Assembly (NCBI GenBank): GCA_014529385.2
Contig: CM043942.1
Coordinates: forward strand, 31,088,969 to 31,152,968
Direction: 5' to 3'
DNA length: 64,000 bases
Origin: Adiantum capillus-veneris
Lineage: Eukaryota > Streptophyta > Polypodiopsida > Polypodiales > Pteridaceae
A program made the position numbers and the translations under genes. Of the stretch, positions 44,996 through 56,026 are shown piece after piece (position 1 is the stretch's first letter; the number at the start of each line of letters is the position of its first letter). The notes under the pieces were generated by a model that was not told the DNA's origin, searched no databases, and saw only the letters and a program-made list of their open reading frames with translations.

Positions 44996-45092
44996 ATATC
45001 TTAACCCTTGTTCCCGTTTAATCTCCCACATTAAGTGATCAGTTTAATATGAGAAAATCATTTGGGTTGGTTAGATATTAGTTTTGATGACA
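44996..45092 (-). repeat. End of the antisense G LTR ahead of G3
   Basis: It nearly equals 37117-37214, including the shared variant CTTAACCCTTG where the sense LTRs have CTTAACACTTG. AATTT follows (45093-45097), the same duplication as in G2. Confidence 0.85.
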
Positions 45093-45104
45093 AATTTTGT
45101 TAAC

Positions 45105-46162
45105 ATGGCTGACAATAATCAAGAGAGTAGAATGAACATTGATAGCTTTGATTTTGCACATGAAGGTGCTAATGATGATGCTCCCATGTTTGTGAATTAT
45201 CTCGTCACTAGGTTGCAGCAAGCTATGGGCAACCCCGCTTTGCAAGCCAAAGTTACTCAACAACTTCGTGCTTATGGAATTTCCCTTCCTCTCCAAGAGG
45301 AGAGAGAGCTTAGGAGGCCTCTTAAGGAGACCCCCAAAAGAAGACTCTCTCCCATTCGAGAGGAGGAATCCAAAGAGCAAGAAAGCAATGAAAGTTTAAG
45401 TTCCTCTGAAGATGTGGCTCCACGAAGATGGCGGTCTAGATGATCGCCCACTCCTCCCAAGAGGAAAAGATCCCATGTTTGTGAATTATCTCGTCACTAG
45501 GTTGCAGCAAGCTATGGGCAACCCCGCTTTGCAAGCCAAAGTTACTCAACAACTTCGTGCTTATGGAATTTCCCTTCCTCTCCAAGAGGAGAGAGAGCTT
45601 AGGAGGCCTCTTGAAGAGACCCCCAAAAGAAGACTCTCTCCCATTCGAGAGGAGGAATCCAAAGAGCAAGAAAGCAATGAAAGTTTAAGTTCCTCTGAAG
45701 ATGTGGCTTCACGAAGACGGCGGTCTAGACGATCGCCCACTCCTCCCAAGAGGAAACAAAGGAAGAAAAGGGCTAGGAAGAGGTCACCCTATTCTCCTTC
45801 TTCTTCACCTTCCTCCTCTTCCGACGAAAGTTATGGCTATTCTCCTAGAGAATACAAGAGGGGAGGACATATCAAATCATTTCCTGCATGGCGAAGGTCA
45901 CAAAAGCTAAAGAAGTTCAAGGACGGAGGAAAGAGTATCTGTTTTCTCACCTATGATGTCACCTTAGGTGCCACTGACAAAGTGTTGGCCTTCATCCAGC
46001 AATTTGATGCAGCCTTTGGAGATGAGGGCTTCATAGAGTCCTCCAAGCTACTCCATGTGGCTATGCACTTCCGAAAATCAGCTTGTCAATGGTGGGCTAG
46101 CCTTCATGGCAATGGTGAAGCCCCAAAGACATGGAAAACTCTACGAGTTTCCATCATGAAGC
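45105..46162 (+). pseudogene. gag: G3 gag fragment
   Basis: It starts MADNNQESRMNIDSFDFAH. It carries a 289-base tandem duplication and a long Ser/Arg/Pro-rich linker, then the capsid core to WKTLRVSIMKQ. There it meets copia integrase sequence at about 46163. No nucleocapsid or pol follows. Confidence 0.85.
45183..45760 (+). repeat. 289-bp tandem duplication in G3 gag
   Basis: The segment starting CCCATGTTTGTGAATTATC occurs at 45183 and 45472, with very few differences. The period is not a multiple of three. Confidence 0.85.
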
Positions 46163-47200
46163 AAAAAGAGGCAAAAAAGTGTCATGAATGTCCTGTGAGC
46201 TTACATTACTGTCTGTAGTACATGACAAGAAGGGCTGAACAAAATCTTCCACAAACACTACATCCCGTGAAACCAGAATACGCTTTGTTTGCAGATGATA
46301 TAACCTATAACCTTTGCTTTCATCACTATAACCAACAAAAATACATTTGACAGCCTTATCATCCAATTTTCTGCGCTGTGTTTGTGGCACCAAAGCATAT
46401 GCCAAACAACCAAAAACACACATGTGCTCAATAGAAGGCTTTCTATCATGCCATGCTTCATATGGAGTAATAGACTGAAAAGCTTTCGTAGGACACCTGT
46501 TAAGTACATAAGTGGCACACATGATGGCCTCAAGCCAAAAAGAATGCGGCAAAGCTTGATTTTTGACCATACATCGTGCCATTTCCGTCAACGACCTGTT
46601 TTTCCTCTCAGCAAAACCATTTTGCTGAGGTGTATAAGGCACTAAAAATTGGTGTTTTATCCCACGACTAGCCAGAAATGCATTAAATTCATGAGACATA
46701 TACTCCCCCCCTCGATCGGAACGGAGGGTGCCCATAGTACATTTCAAGACATTTTTAGCTATAGCCAGAAATTGTTTGAAGCACATAAAAACTTATGACT
46801 TCGTGTTAAGCGGAAATACCCATGCATGCTTGGAGTAATCATCAATGAAAGTCATGAAGTAAAGGTAATTGCCCAAGGACGGAGTTTGCATGGGCCCACA
46901 AACATCACTATGCACAAGCTGCAACCTGCATGTGGCTCGAACCGAACCATCCTTTGGAAACTTAGAACGCTACATCTTACCCAAAATACGGCCTTCACAA
47001 ACATGTTTGACAGGTGCTCCAAGAGACGGCAAAGAAGCAACCATATCAGATTTTTGCAAATGCATCAAATTGGAAAAATTCAGATGACCAAAACGTGCAT
47101 GGCAAAGTTTTGCATCTGAAATAGCCCTTGAGTTTGCACCAGCATTTGCAAAATTTTGTACACACTTGTTATACAGAGTGAGCTTATACAGCCCACAACA
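46154..47200 (-). pseudogene. Element C integrase
   Basis: On the minus strand the HHCC pre-domain is near 47130 (CHARFGHLNFSNL). The core shows FIDDYSKHAW near 46855, LRSDRGGEYMSHEF near 46720 and PYTPQQNGFAERKNR near 46640. The end (ILVSRDVVFVEDF) is the usual copia close. A stop interrupts near 46795 and a frameshift near 47160. Downstream RT sequence is absent because gypsy sequence starts at about 46163. Confidence 0.85.
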
Positions 47201-48585
47201 CAAAGGCCAGATGCAACAATTTCATCACCAAAACTGAGATCATGAAATGTACATCTGTCATCCACAAATTTGACTACAAGTCCAAGTCTAGCAAGTGCGG
47301 ATATAGACGAGAGATTCTTCTTGATCCCAGGTACATAAAGTGCATCAAAAAGTGTGAAGGAACTGCCATTTGCAGCAGTAAGCACAATCTTTCCAACTCC
47401 CTGAACCGGATAAGAGGCATTGTTGACACAAGTGACTAAATTCCCATGAGGGACAGACTCGAGAGAGGTAAAAAATTCACGATGTGAGGTAATGTGCTTT
47501 GTAGCACCACTATCGAAATGCCACACATGTGAATCTGCAGCAACTGACAAGCATGCATCATGGACAACAAGATTGTAAGTGCACTCTGTGCTAAAAGCCC
47601 ATTCTGCATCAACATCAGCAACACAGTCTCCTTTCACAGAAGACTCAACAATGGATGCATTTGTAGTGGAACTGCCCTCTTTCTTCTTAGCCTCTTTGGC
47701 CTTCAACTTAGGACACGACTTGATCAAGTGATCATTAGCTTTACAATAATGGAAACGCATCTTCTTTTTGCCCTTATCACCAGAATTTCCAGACGAATTG
47801 CTGCCAGCAGAAGCATTAGGAATAGAAGTTTTCCCACTCATCAGAACCATAAGAAGTGGCCGCATTGTTGTTACCACCCTTTCTTTGAGAAGCAATAAAA
47901 GCCTGTTCAACTGCACGCTGCCTAGTTCTGCTTTTTCTGGAAAGTGACTCCTGCAAACAGAATGTGCATAATGCATCAAACTTGACAACTTCAATATTTT
48001 CTTGGGTCATTAGTCTCCAAGTACTAGCAAAAGTCTGGTAGGAATCTGGTAAAGCATCAAGAACAGTCTGCACAAGGGAACTGTTTGGAATGACTTCACC
48101 TGCAGAAATAAGTTGCTCATTGATATCCTTGACACCAACAAGGAAAGTGTCCATATCATCTTTCTCATGCATAAGCTTCGACTCCAGCTCTTTATGTAGC
48201 AAAGCAATTTTAGCCTCAGTGCGGCTTGCATAAGACCTGCTAGAATATCCCAAGCCTGTTTTGCAGATTTTGCTCAACGAATGTGAGGAACAATGGTGCT
48301 CTTCACAAAAAACGCAATCAATGCATGAGCCTGCGCATCCTTTACATCCCAACGAGCTTGTTCTGCCGTAGGAAAAACAACTCTAATAGCAGCAAGACCT
48401 GCAACATCCTCAACATCGCCTACATCCTCAGAACCAGGATGTACATCAATGCCTTGCACAATGTTCCAGACGCCTTTTGATATAAGAACATGTTGCATTA
48501 TATAAGCCCACATAGGGTAGTTGTCCCCATCCAACCTGTCCTCAGCGGCAAACATCTTGAACAGATCTGTGTTGTTGTCAGCCAT
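47200..48585 (-). pseudogene. gag: Element C gag and protease
   Basis: ATG at 48585 starts MADNNTDLFKMFAAEDRLDG, the copia gag N-terminus. Conserved capsid motifs (WDVKDAQAHALIAF, then LLHKELESKLM) follow across a stop and frameshift near 48280. The knuckle reads FHYCKANDHLIKSC, so the first Cys is lost. The protease has WHFDSGATKHIT near 47510 with the D-S-G-A-T site intact. Gag assembles the particle and the protease cuts the polyprotein; neither is made intact here. Confidence 0.85.
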
Positions 48586-48640
48586 GGTAAATGTTGCACC
48601 TGATGTGATAACTGCCCGAAGTAGGAGAAACGGAGCGAGA

Positions 48641-48800
48641 ACAACATGTGCTATGTAACACAAACTGTAGAAGACTATGAGGCACCTGTTATGCAAAAAA
48701 CGGCACTGATAGAAATGGGAACAACATGTGCTATGTAGCACAAACTATAGAAGACTATGAGGCACCTGTTATGCAAAAAACGGCACTGATAGAAATTCTG
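48641..48800 (-). repeat. 80-bp tandem duplication upstream of element C gag
   Basis: ACAACATGTGCTATGTA begins at 48641 and 48721, and the 80-base units are nearly identical. It lies just before the gag ATG in element orientation. Confidence 0.85.
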
Positions 48801-50205
48801 CACAAAATGACTAAATAGCCTCTGCATTACTGCCTATAGTGGAAATAGAGGCCGAAATGAGCCCGAATCAAAAATCTGAACAGACTAAGCTCTACGAGCT
48901 TTCTCGAAATTTTTGTCGACCTGTGAACACTTGTTGAAGCTCACTGAAATCAAAGAAAGTGAGCAGGCGTTGGTACAACTAAAGTTGGTCGAAGCTATCA
49001 AGTGGTCTATGCCAGGCAAATGGTGCAGTCGAGTGCAGTGCAAAAGGCTAGGGCAGATGCCAAGGCCCTTGGCAGCCAAATGGTAGTGGGAATGCATGCT
49101 TGATGCGGTTTTTTGGGCCAAAAGGGCAGCAAAATGGTCTAGATGCGATGGTAGGCCAAAAGTGCTACGGAATGGTCCAGTTGGGATGGTAGGTCAAGGT
49201 TTCCTAAATGCCAAGTGAGTGCTCTATAATGTAGAGTTCAGCGTGCTCTAGAAGCCGGTCCAGACAGCTCGTCAAACGGAGCCCCGGTGCTCAAGATATT
49301 GCAGTTTAAAGAAAGAGTGTGTAGCAGATCCCCGACGGACAGGGTTGCTGGGGACAGGTGGCCCGGGCAGATGTCAGTATATCTGTGTGTAGTGCTCGAG
49401 TTGTGGAGCATGCCTGTCTTCTCGGAATGCAAATCAGAGCTCTGGATGGCAAGTTATGGCCATTAGAAGATTTTTCGGGGGCCAGGTCTGAGCCCACTTC
49501 ACGCATTGGAAAATGTGTCATCTAACGTCTTTTGATCCTCGCCAAGGTTTTTGGTGGAAAGGAGAGTCATGTGGAGCTAGCACGAATTGACGGCGCGTCA
49601 ATCGGATGCTTAGTCGGCAAGATACGACAAGACGGATTCGAGAACATTTGACAATGAGAGGTTTGCAGATGCTTTTTGGCTTTTTTTGCTGCCTTGAATG
49701 ATGGCATTGAAGATCCCAAAGTGGGGCAAGAGGCAGAGAATTTGAAGGCGGACTTGGTGTGTTTAGGTCGGGCTCCAAAGCCGGTTCATACACCAACTGG
49801 GCAATGCATAGCAAAGCCCCCAATGCAAATCAGAAAAATGTTTTTTTTGAAGTTAAGAAGGGGGTTTTTTTTGAAGTTTTTGAAGGTTTTGAAGGCCATA
49901 GGCCAGCAGCGGCCACGTGGCGCCGAAATCAACCCACATGTGATGAGGAGGCCGGAATTCAAGCAGTATATAGTGTGGGGCGTGGGCACCCATTGGCATC
50001 CAAGAGTGGTGTAGAGAGCTTGGAGCTCTGTAGCTATGGTGCCGGTGGCGCGGCCCAGTCGGGCGTCCGCGGCGGTTTTGGAGGCGACGCAGGGCGGCGT
50101 AGTGGCGCACTCGCGTGTGAAGCGGTTGGCAAGGTTGATGACGTGGCGCCCGGCATAGGACAGTTCCCACGGCCCAAGGGGCCCCGAAATTTTGAAGAGA
50201 AGGAA

Positions 50206-50238
50206 GGGGGCAATAGCGACATCGCTATTGCCTCCCCC
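50206..50238. repeat. GC-capped palindrome in the element C leader, copy 1
   Basis: GGCAATAGCGA and TCGCTATTGCC are perfect 11-base arms around CA, extended by G and C runs. A degenerate copy (GGCCGATAGTGACATCGCTA) stands at about 50490-50513 beside the C homopolymer. Confidence 0.75.
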
Positions 50239-51243
50239 CCTCAGGTAAGAGAGTGGTCCCACGAGAAAAGCTAAGGGGCGAGTCCTCATGTGTACAAAAG
50301 GGAGCCGCCCAAATCAGGACCAAGGGCAAGGCAAAGAGGGTGAGCTAGGAAGCCGCCAGGAGGACAAGGCAAAGAGGACGGAGAGGAGCCGGATAACGAG
50401 TGGAGGCCAAAGTCAAAAAACTGGGCAGTATAAGGCTAAACCAAAAGTGAGTAAAAAGTGAAAACTAAAATTAAAAATGAAAGCTAGGGGCCGATAGTGA
50501 CATCGCTAATGCCCCCCCCCCCCCCCCCCCCCCAAGTGCAAAGAGTGAAGAAGAGAGAAATAGAGAAAAGCGGTGCTCTCTTCCCCAAAAGATACCAAAT
50601 TCAAGGTGCCAGGTGGACCTATTAAATTGTAAATTCCCAAATTAAAGTCCCCCCCTATAAAAGTCAAAAATGAATCAAATTGGGGGCTTTTTTCTTGGCC
50701 TTTTGAGGTGCCGTTTGAAGCCTGCAAAGTGGAGTTCTCTAGCAAGCTAGCCCCTTTGTAACTTTTGCTTGAAAATGGCCATGGTGATGGCATTGCAAGC
50801 TGGTGTATGTGTTTTTTGAAGTGCGATCAAGCCACAGTTGCCTCCCGTGCTGTTGTTTCCCCTTCCCCCCTTCTCTTTCTCCTGCTTTCATGTCCCTCTT
50901 CGGTGCCGGCTGTGTGGAAGTGTGTGCCCCCCCGGACCGATGGTGTTTTGAGTGAGAGAGTGAGATTGAGTGGCTGTGTGCGTGTGTAAGGGTGGAGACA
51001 GGCAGTGGTAGTAGGTGTATCTTGTGTGGTGGTTTGTAGAGTGAGTGAGTAGTGGAAATTGAGCAGGCAGTGGTCTGCTAGTGTTAAGTGTTTCTTTGAA
51101 GGTTTTTTCTGAGAGGATAGGGGTGCTGTGAATACCCTGAGCTATAGAGAGACCCTTTTGTTTGTGCTGGGCGTGTTCCCCAATTCCCCCTCTCCAGCGT
51201 GTGCTGGAGCAGCTGGCGACTAAGCCCAGGAGGACGCAACCTA

Positions 51244-51254
51244 CTTTGATACCA
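51244..51254 (-). other. Primer-binding site of element C
   Basis: TGGTATCAAAG on the minus strand, two bases inside the 5' LTR. It differs from the initiator-Met complement TGGTATCAGAGC in the last bases. Confidence 0.75.
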
Positions 51255-51256
51255 AT

Positions 51257-51483
51257 TGTTGGATTTAGGGTTGCAGAGAAACGCACACAGCTTGGAGAAG
51301 ATGAAGGAATCTCAAGGCACACAATAGAGAGTGTGTTACTTAGTATGCAATGAAAAGATAGATAGCCCTAGAGTGATGGGCGTATATACAATGCTCGGGG
51401 GAAAAAACCTCCTAAAGAGGGAAAAAATGCCCCTACGCTCCTAGTGTGTTCAGACACATCACTACCACATGTATATGGTAACA
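51257..51483 (-). repeat. 5' LTR of element C
   Basis: 227 bases, TGTTGGATTT...GGTAACA on the plus strand, almost the same as the solo LTR at 24599. The TSD GTAGA follows. Confidence 0.9.
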
Positions 51484-51488
51484 GTAGA

Positions 51489-52060
51489 CCACTTGGTGGC
51501 ACAACATGGATTCAATCTAAATGAACGGATCTTGTTCAGTATAGTCTCAGAAGTCATGCTTGCCACTGGGTCAAAACTCGATTGGAATGCTTGGCATTGG
51601 CCCTAAGACAAAAAATTTGAACTTCCCAAAAACATTGGAAACTTATGGCAAAGTGATGCATAAAGCAGATTAGTTCACTCAACTCATCAAATTGTGGAAT
51701 GTGAAATGGTATGAAGAGAAATGGTAAAAGAGTAAACAACATTTGGGAGGTAAATGGCCAAGCTCAATGAAGATATGCACTTGGAAGGTATTGTAATTTG
51801 GCAGGGGCTATCTCAAGGGGAAACAAGATCCTTGCTAGAGGGATTGGCATAGACACTTGCTCTATATGCACATTGCCAAGAAGCTTTGGAGGATCCCTTT
51901 CATCTATTTAAAGACCACCCTTCCTTGCAGGGTCTTGCCACCAAAATCTACAGATGGCTTCAAAGGACTTGAAAGGTTCTCGTCTTTAGAGATGACTTGG
52001 TCCTAGGAAGGAGAAGGTTTCAGAATGAAGAAATTTTGGTATGCATACAAATTACATGGT
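51489..52060 (+). pseudogene. LINE-like relic, right part
   Basis: It resumes at CCACTTGGTGGCACAACATGG, matching the unsplit duplicate at 20891. Readable stretches include LNERILFSIVSEVMLATGSK and, further on, a Trp/Leu-rich part with Cys and His spaced as in the zinc-binding end of plant LINE proteins. Many stops are present. Confidence 0.4.

Positions 52061-53361
<1,301 letters not shown>

Positions 53362-53455
<94 letters not shown>
53362..53455. repeat. (GA)n microsatellite
   Basis: About 94 uninterrupted bases of GA, at the left edge of the first flanking repeat of E4. Confidence 0.95.
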
Positions 53456-53458
<3 letters not shown>

Positions 53459-53735
53459 AGAAGGTGAGAAAGAGTGAGCGGCGTGAGGAGAGACAATCTC
53501 AAAAAACAAGCTTCCCTAAAAGCTCAAGAAAAGAGCATGAGCTTCTCATTAAATATAAAAGAAAGACCGTTACAAGAACTCTTATTGCTCATGATATCAA
53601 ACAAAAGGCTTGCTCCAATAGATTGCATCTTCCAGTTCTGTCTCTCTCTCTCTCTACTATAAGTTACAAATAGTACTGTCGACATTGTACACTTTACAAT
53701 TATGCACACATCAAGAAATCAACAACATTAGGGTT
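53456..53735 (+). repeat. Flanking repeat of E4, copy 1
   Basis: It aligns with 63226-63513, ending in both cases at CACACATCAAGAAATCAACAACATTA. Both copies are preceded by a GA microsatellite and contain a short CT run. They lie on either side of the gypsy relic E4 and could be pieces of its LTRs. The left ends are hidden in simple repeats. Confidence 0.6.
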
Positions 53736-54535
53736 TCAAAATGAAATCTTTTGTATAAATCCTTGAAGCGCTAAATCGATGTAGTAATTAAATTCTTGAT
53801 AATGAAGGAACGTGTCTTATGCCGTAGAACTGTGTGTTCTCTGTGCATCCCTATGTGTCAAGTATGAGAGAGTGTGTTTGTGATTCAATATGAGAAAGAT
53901 TGCGGGTATGATGTGTGTAATTTTCAGAAACTCGGTATTCAAAGCCTGTTTTTTTTTAGATTCCCTGAATAAGTAGTTATGGTAATTAGTGAGTTTTGGG
54001 TGTTCACATGTCTGGCGTTTGCACTATGGTACAATTTGGCAATCCTGCGGGTTCTAATCTTGGTGCTAATTAGCAATCGAGAGATGTGTCTGATGAATTT
54101 GGGTTTGTATGTCCGAGAAAGATGAGTAAGCAAGTACGTCACGACGGTATTTTACTAGGCAAAAAAGTCGCTTTGCAAGGGAAGCAAATGTTCTTGGGAA
54201 TTTCAGTCGGGCAGCAAAGGAGAGTTTGCAACCGCATCACTTTCAACATCAGGAGTCTGGAGAAATGTCATAATTTGATTTCGAATATGAGGATACATTT
54301 GAAGAAGAACAAGAACAGGAAGTCCTTCCGATAGCCTTGACTCAAACAGTCGAGAAGTTAATTCCACGAGTCCAAGATGCAGTGGAATGCTACAGTTACT
54401 CAAGAGCATAGTGTGGTAAGCCCTTTATCTCCCCAAGCTATTTTGAGTATACATTGTTGGTCTTAAAGGCGAAGAGAATATTGCAGTTTAACCCCTTAAG
54501 TGTAAATCATAGAAGAGTAACAACAATGCAAGGAA
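53736..54535 (+). other. E4 leader region, no gene seen
   Basis: Non-coding apart from short chance frames; it leads to the gag start near 54536. Confidence 0.35.
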
Positions 54536-56021
54536 ACCCAGCCCAACAACCCCCGAACCGTACAGGTAAGGTAACCAAATATAAAGGATAACTGAAAGAG
54601 GACCCTGACTGCCATGTGGCTCAGTTCAGACCCAATGGGTGGCTAGTGGATATGAAGAGATGTATGGGGATGTAGTAAAGTTGGCTCAATTTGCTGCCAC
54701 CTTAGAGGGGAAGGCTATGAAGTGGTTTAGCCAATATGGGGCAGCCCACTTTGCAAACTCTGATGCCCTTAAGGATGCCTTTCTAGCAAGATTCAGAAGG
54801 GATAAAACTCCTAATGATGTTTTGAAAAAGCGAAAAAGGATGAAAGAGGGGGATATGTTGGTAGAAGATTTTGCCCAAAAATTCAGAAGTATGACAACAA
54901 GAGTAGTTGTAGCAGACAGTCCTGCATGGGAGACTTTGGCTAGGTATTTCTTCAAAGGCCTTAGGTCAGAGATTAAGACAATTGTGGCTAATGTGGATTT
55001 AGCCAATGGGCTATGTACCTTAGTAACAACAGTAGTAAGGGATTGGACTTGACAAGAAGGAAGAAAAGAGAAAGTTTTGATTCAAAGTCAGATAGTAGTT
55101 CTGAATTAGATTCAGAATCATCGATAGATTCAGACTCAGACTCAGGTTCAAAGTGTGATCCTGGAAGAAGGAAGAAGAGGAGGTGCAAATCACCTTCCTC
55201 AACAAATCTGAAGAAAGGAAAGTTCACGAAGGCAAAGGGAGTAGAAGAGGGGCAATTGTTAAAACAACTTAATGCCTTAGGATATCCTCCACTTAAGCCC
55301 AAGGACAAACTTTTCTATGATATTTGTGAAAGGGAAGGGCATGAGACTCACTTTGCTGGTATAAACCCAAGAACAGGGGAAATCCCACTCCTCTGATTAA
55401 AGGACGAAATGAAGTGGTGCATGCAACTTAGGTATTTCTTGTAAATTGGAATAAAGGAAATTTCAGATTTAATTGGAATTTTACAAGACCAGCTTGGCAA
55501 GGTTAGAGAATTGCTTATAATTCAACCCTGACAAAATGCAATTATTGTACTAAGGAGGGACACAAGGTAGGCCCTAGTTGTGAGTTCTGGTGCAAACACA
55601 GAGAAGAAGGAGGAATGCCTATTGCCAGATATGTTGGGCCAACCAAGGCCCCAAAAGAAAACCCCGAGTCTTCTTCTCAAGCATTCATTCAAAGTAATGT
55701 TGTGCTTGTGGATATTGATCAGACTCCTGATTTGGTAAACGATCAGGAAAGGCAAATATTTCTGAAGAAAGGGAAAGCAATTTAATCAAAAACTTTGACA
55801 TGGGTAGAATGTGAATGCTCCAATTGCATTTTAGTTGAAGATATACGAGATCAGACAGATTCGGTCCATGTTATGGTTGTAACAAGGGCTCAAAAGAAAG
55901 GTCTTATCCAATGGAAAGATCAACACGAGATTAGAGAAACAGTGACAAATAAATTGCAAGAGTTGTCTCTAAATATTGAAGAATCATAATAGGAACAGGA
56001 GAAAACCAGGAATGTCCCATT
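54536..56021 (+). pseudogene. gag: E4 gag
   Basis: The likely start is ATG 54536 (MQGNPAQQPPNRTG). The capsid core (54639-55052) reads LEGKAMKWFSQYG and MLVEDFAQKFRSM, typical retrotransposon gag. A Ser/Asp-rich stretch (about 55080-55150) is followed by Lys/Arg-rich sequence. A first knuckle is damaged; a second near 55535 reads CNYCTKEGHKVGPSC, with one extra residue before the last Cys. The sequence is broken by stops and then by the insertion at 56027. Confidence 0.75.
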
Positions 56022-56026
56022 TGAAG

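Larger units (their letters stand above)
21707..46163 (+). mobile_element. Array of gypsy family G copies replacing the copia RT
   Basis: Four pieces of one family lie in the same orientation: G1 (RT to integrase), a shared LTR, G2 (gag to integrase and a partial LTR), G2b (gag to early RT) and G3 (gag). Both outer ends are truncated inside coding sequence and have no LTR terminus. The G2/G2b and G2b/G3 junctions are also abrupt. The C-terminus of pol is chromodomain-like and the primer site fits initiator tRNA-Met. Confidence 0.75.
48586..51243 (-). other. Long non-coding leader of element C
   Basis: 2.66 kb lie between primer site and gag with no conserved reading frame; copia leaders are usually much shorter. 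It includes the 80-base duplication, a C/G homopolymer of about 21 bases (about 50513-50533) and two copies of a palindromic motif. The open frames on either strand have no recognisable domain. Confidence 0.6.
21029..51483 (-). mobile_element. Ty1/copia element C with nested insertions, TSD GTAGA
   Basis: The 5' LTR is on the right (51257-51483) and the 3' LTR on the left (21029-21250), so the element reads on the minus strand. GTAGA lies on both sides (21024-21028 and 51484-51488). Between the LTRs, going leftward, are a primer-binding site, a 2.7-kb leader, gag, protease, integrase, then 24 kb of gypsy sequence, and finally RNase H. The RT domain is missing. The gypsy block therefore did not just insert; copia sequence was lost between 46163 and 21707. 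Confidence 0.85.

Noticed and set aside
49518-50289. Overlapping frames of 100-170 codons in the element C leader
   Set aside because: They occur on both strands in GC-rich sequence with unlike compositions and no motif; treated as chance frames.
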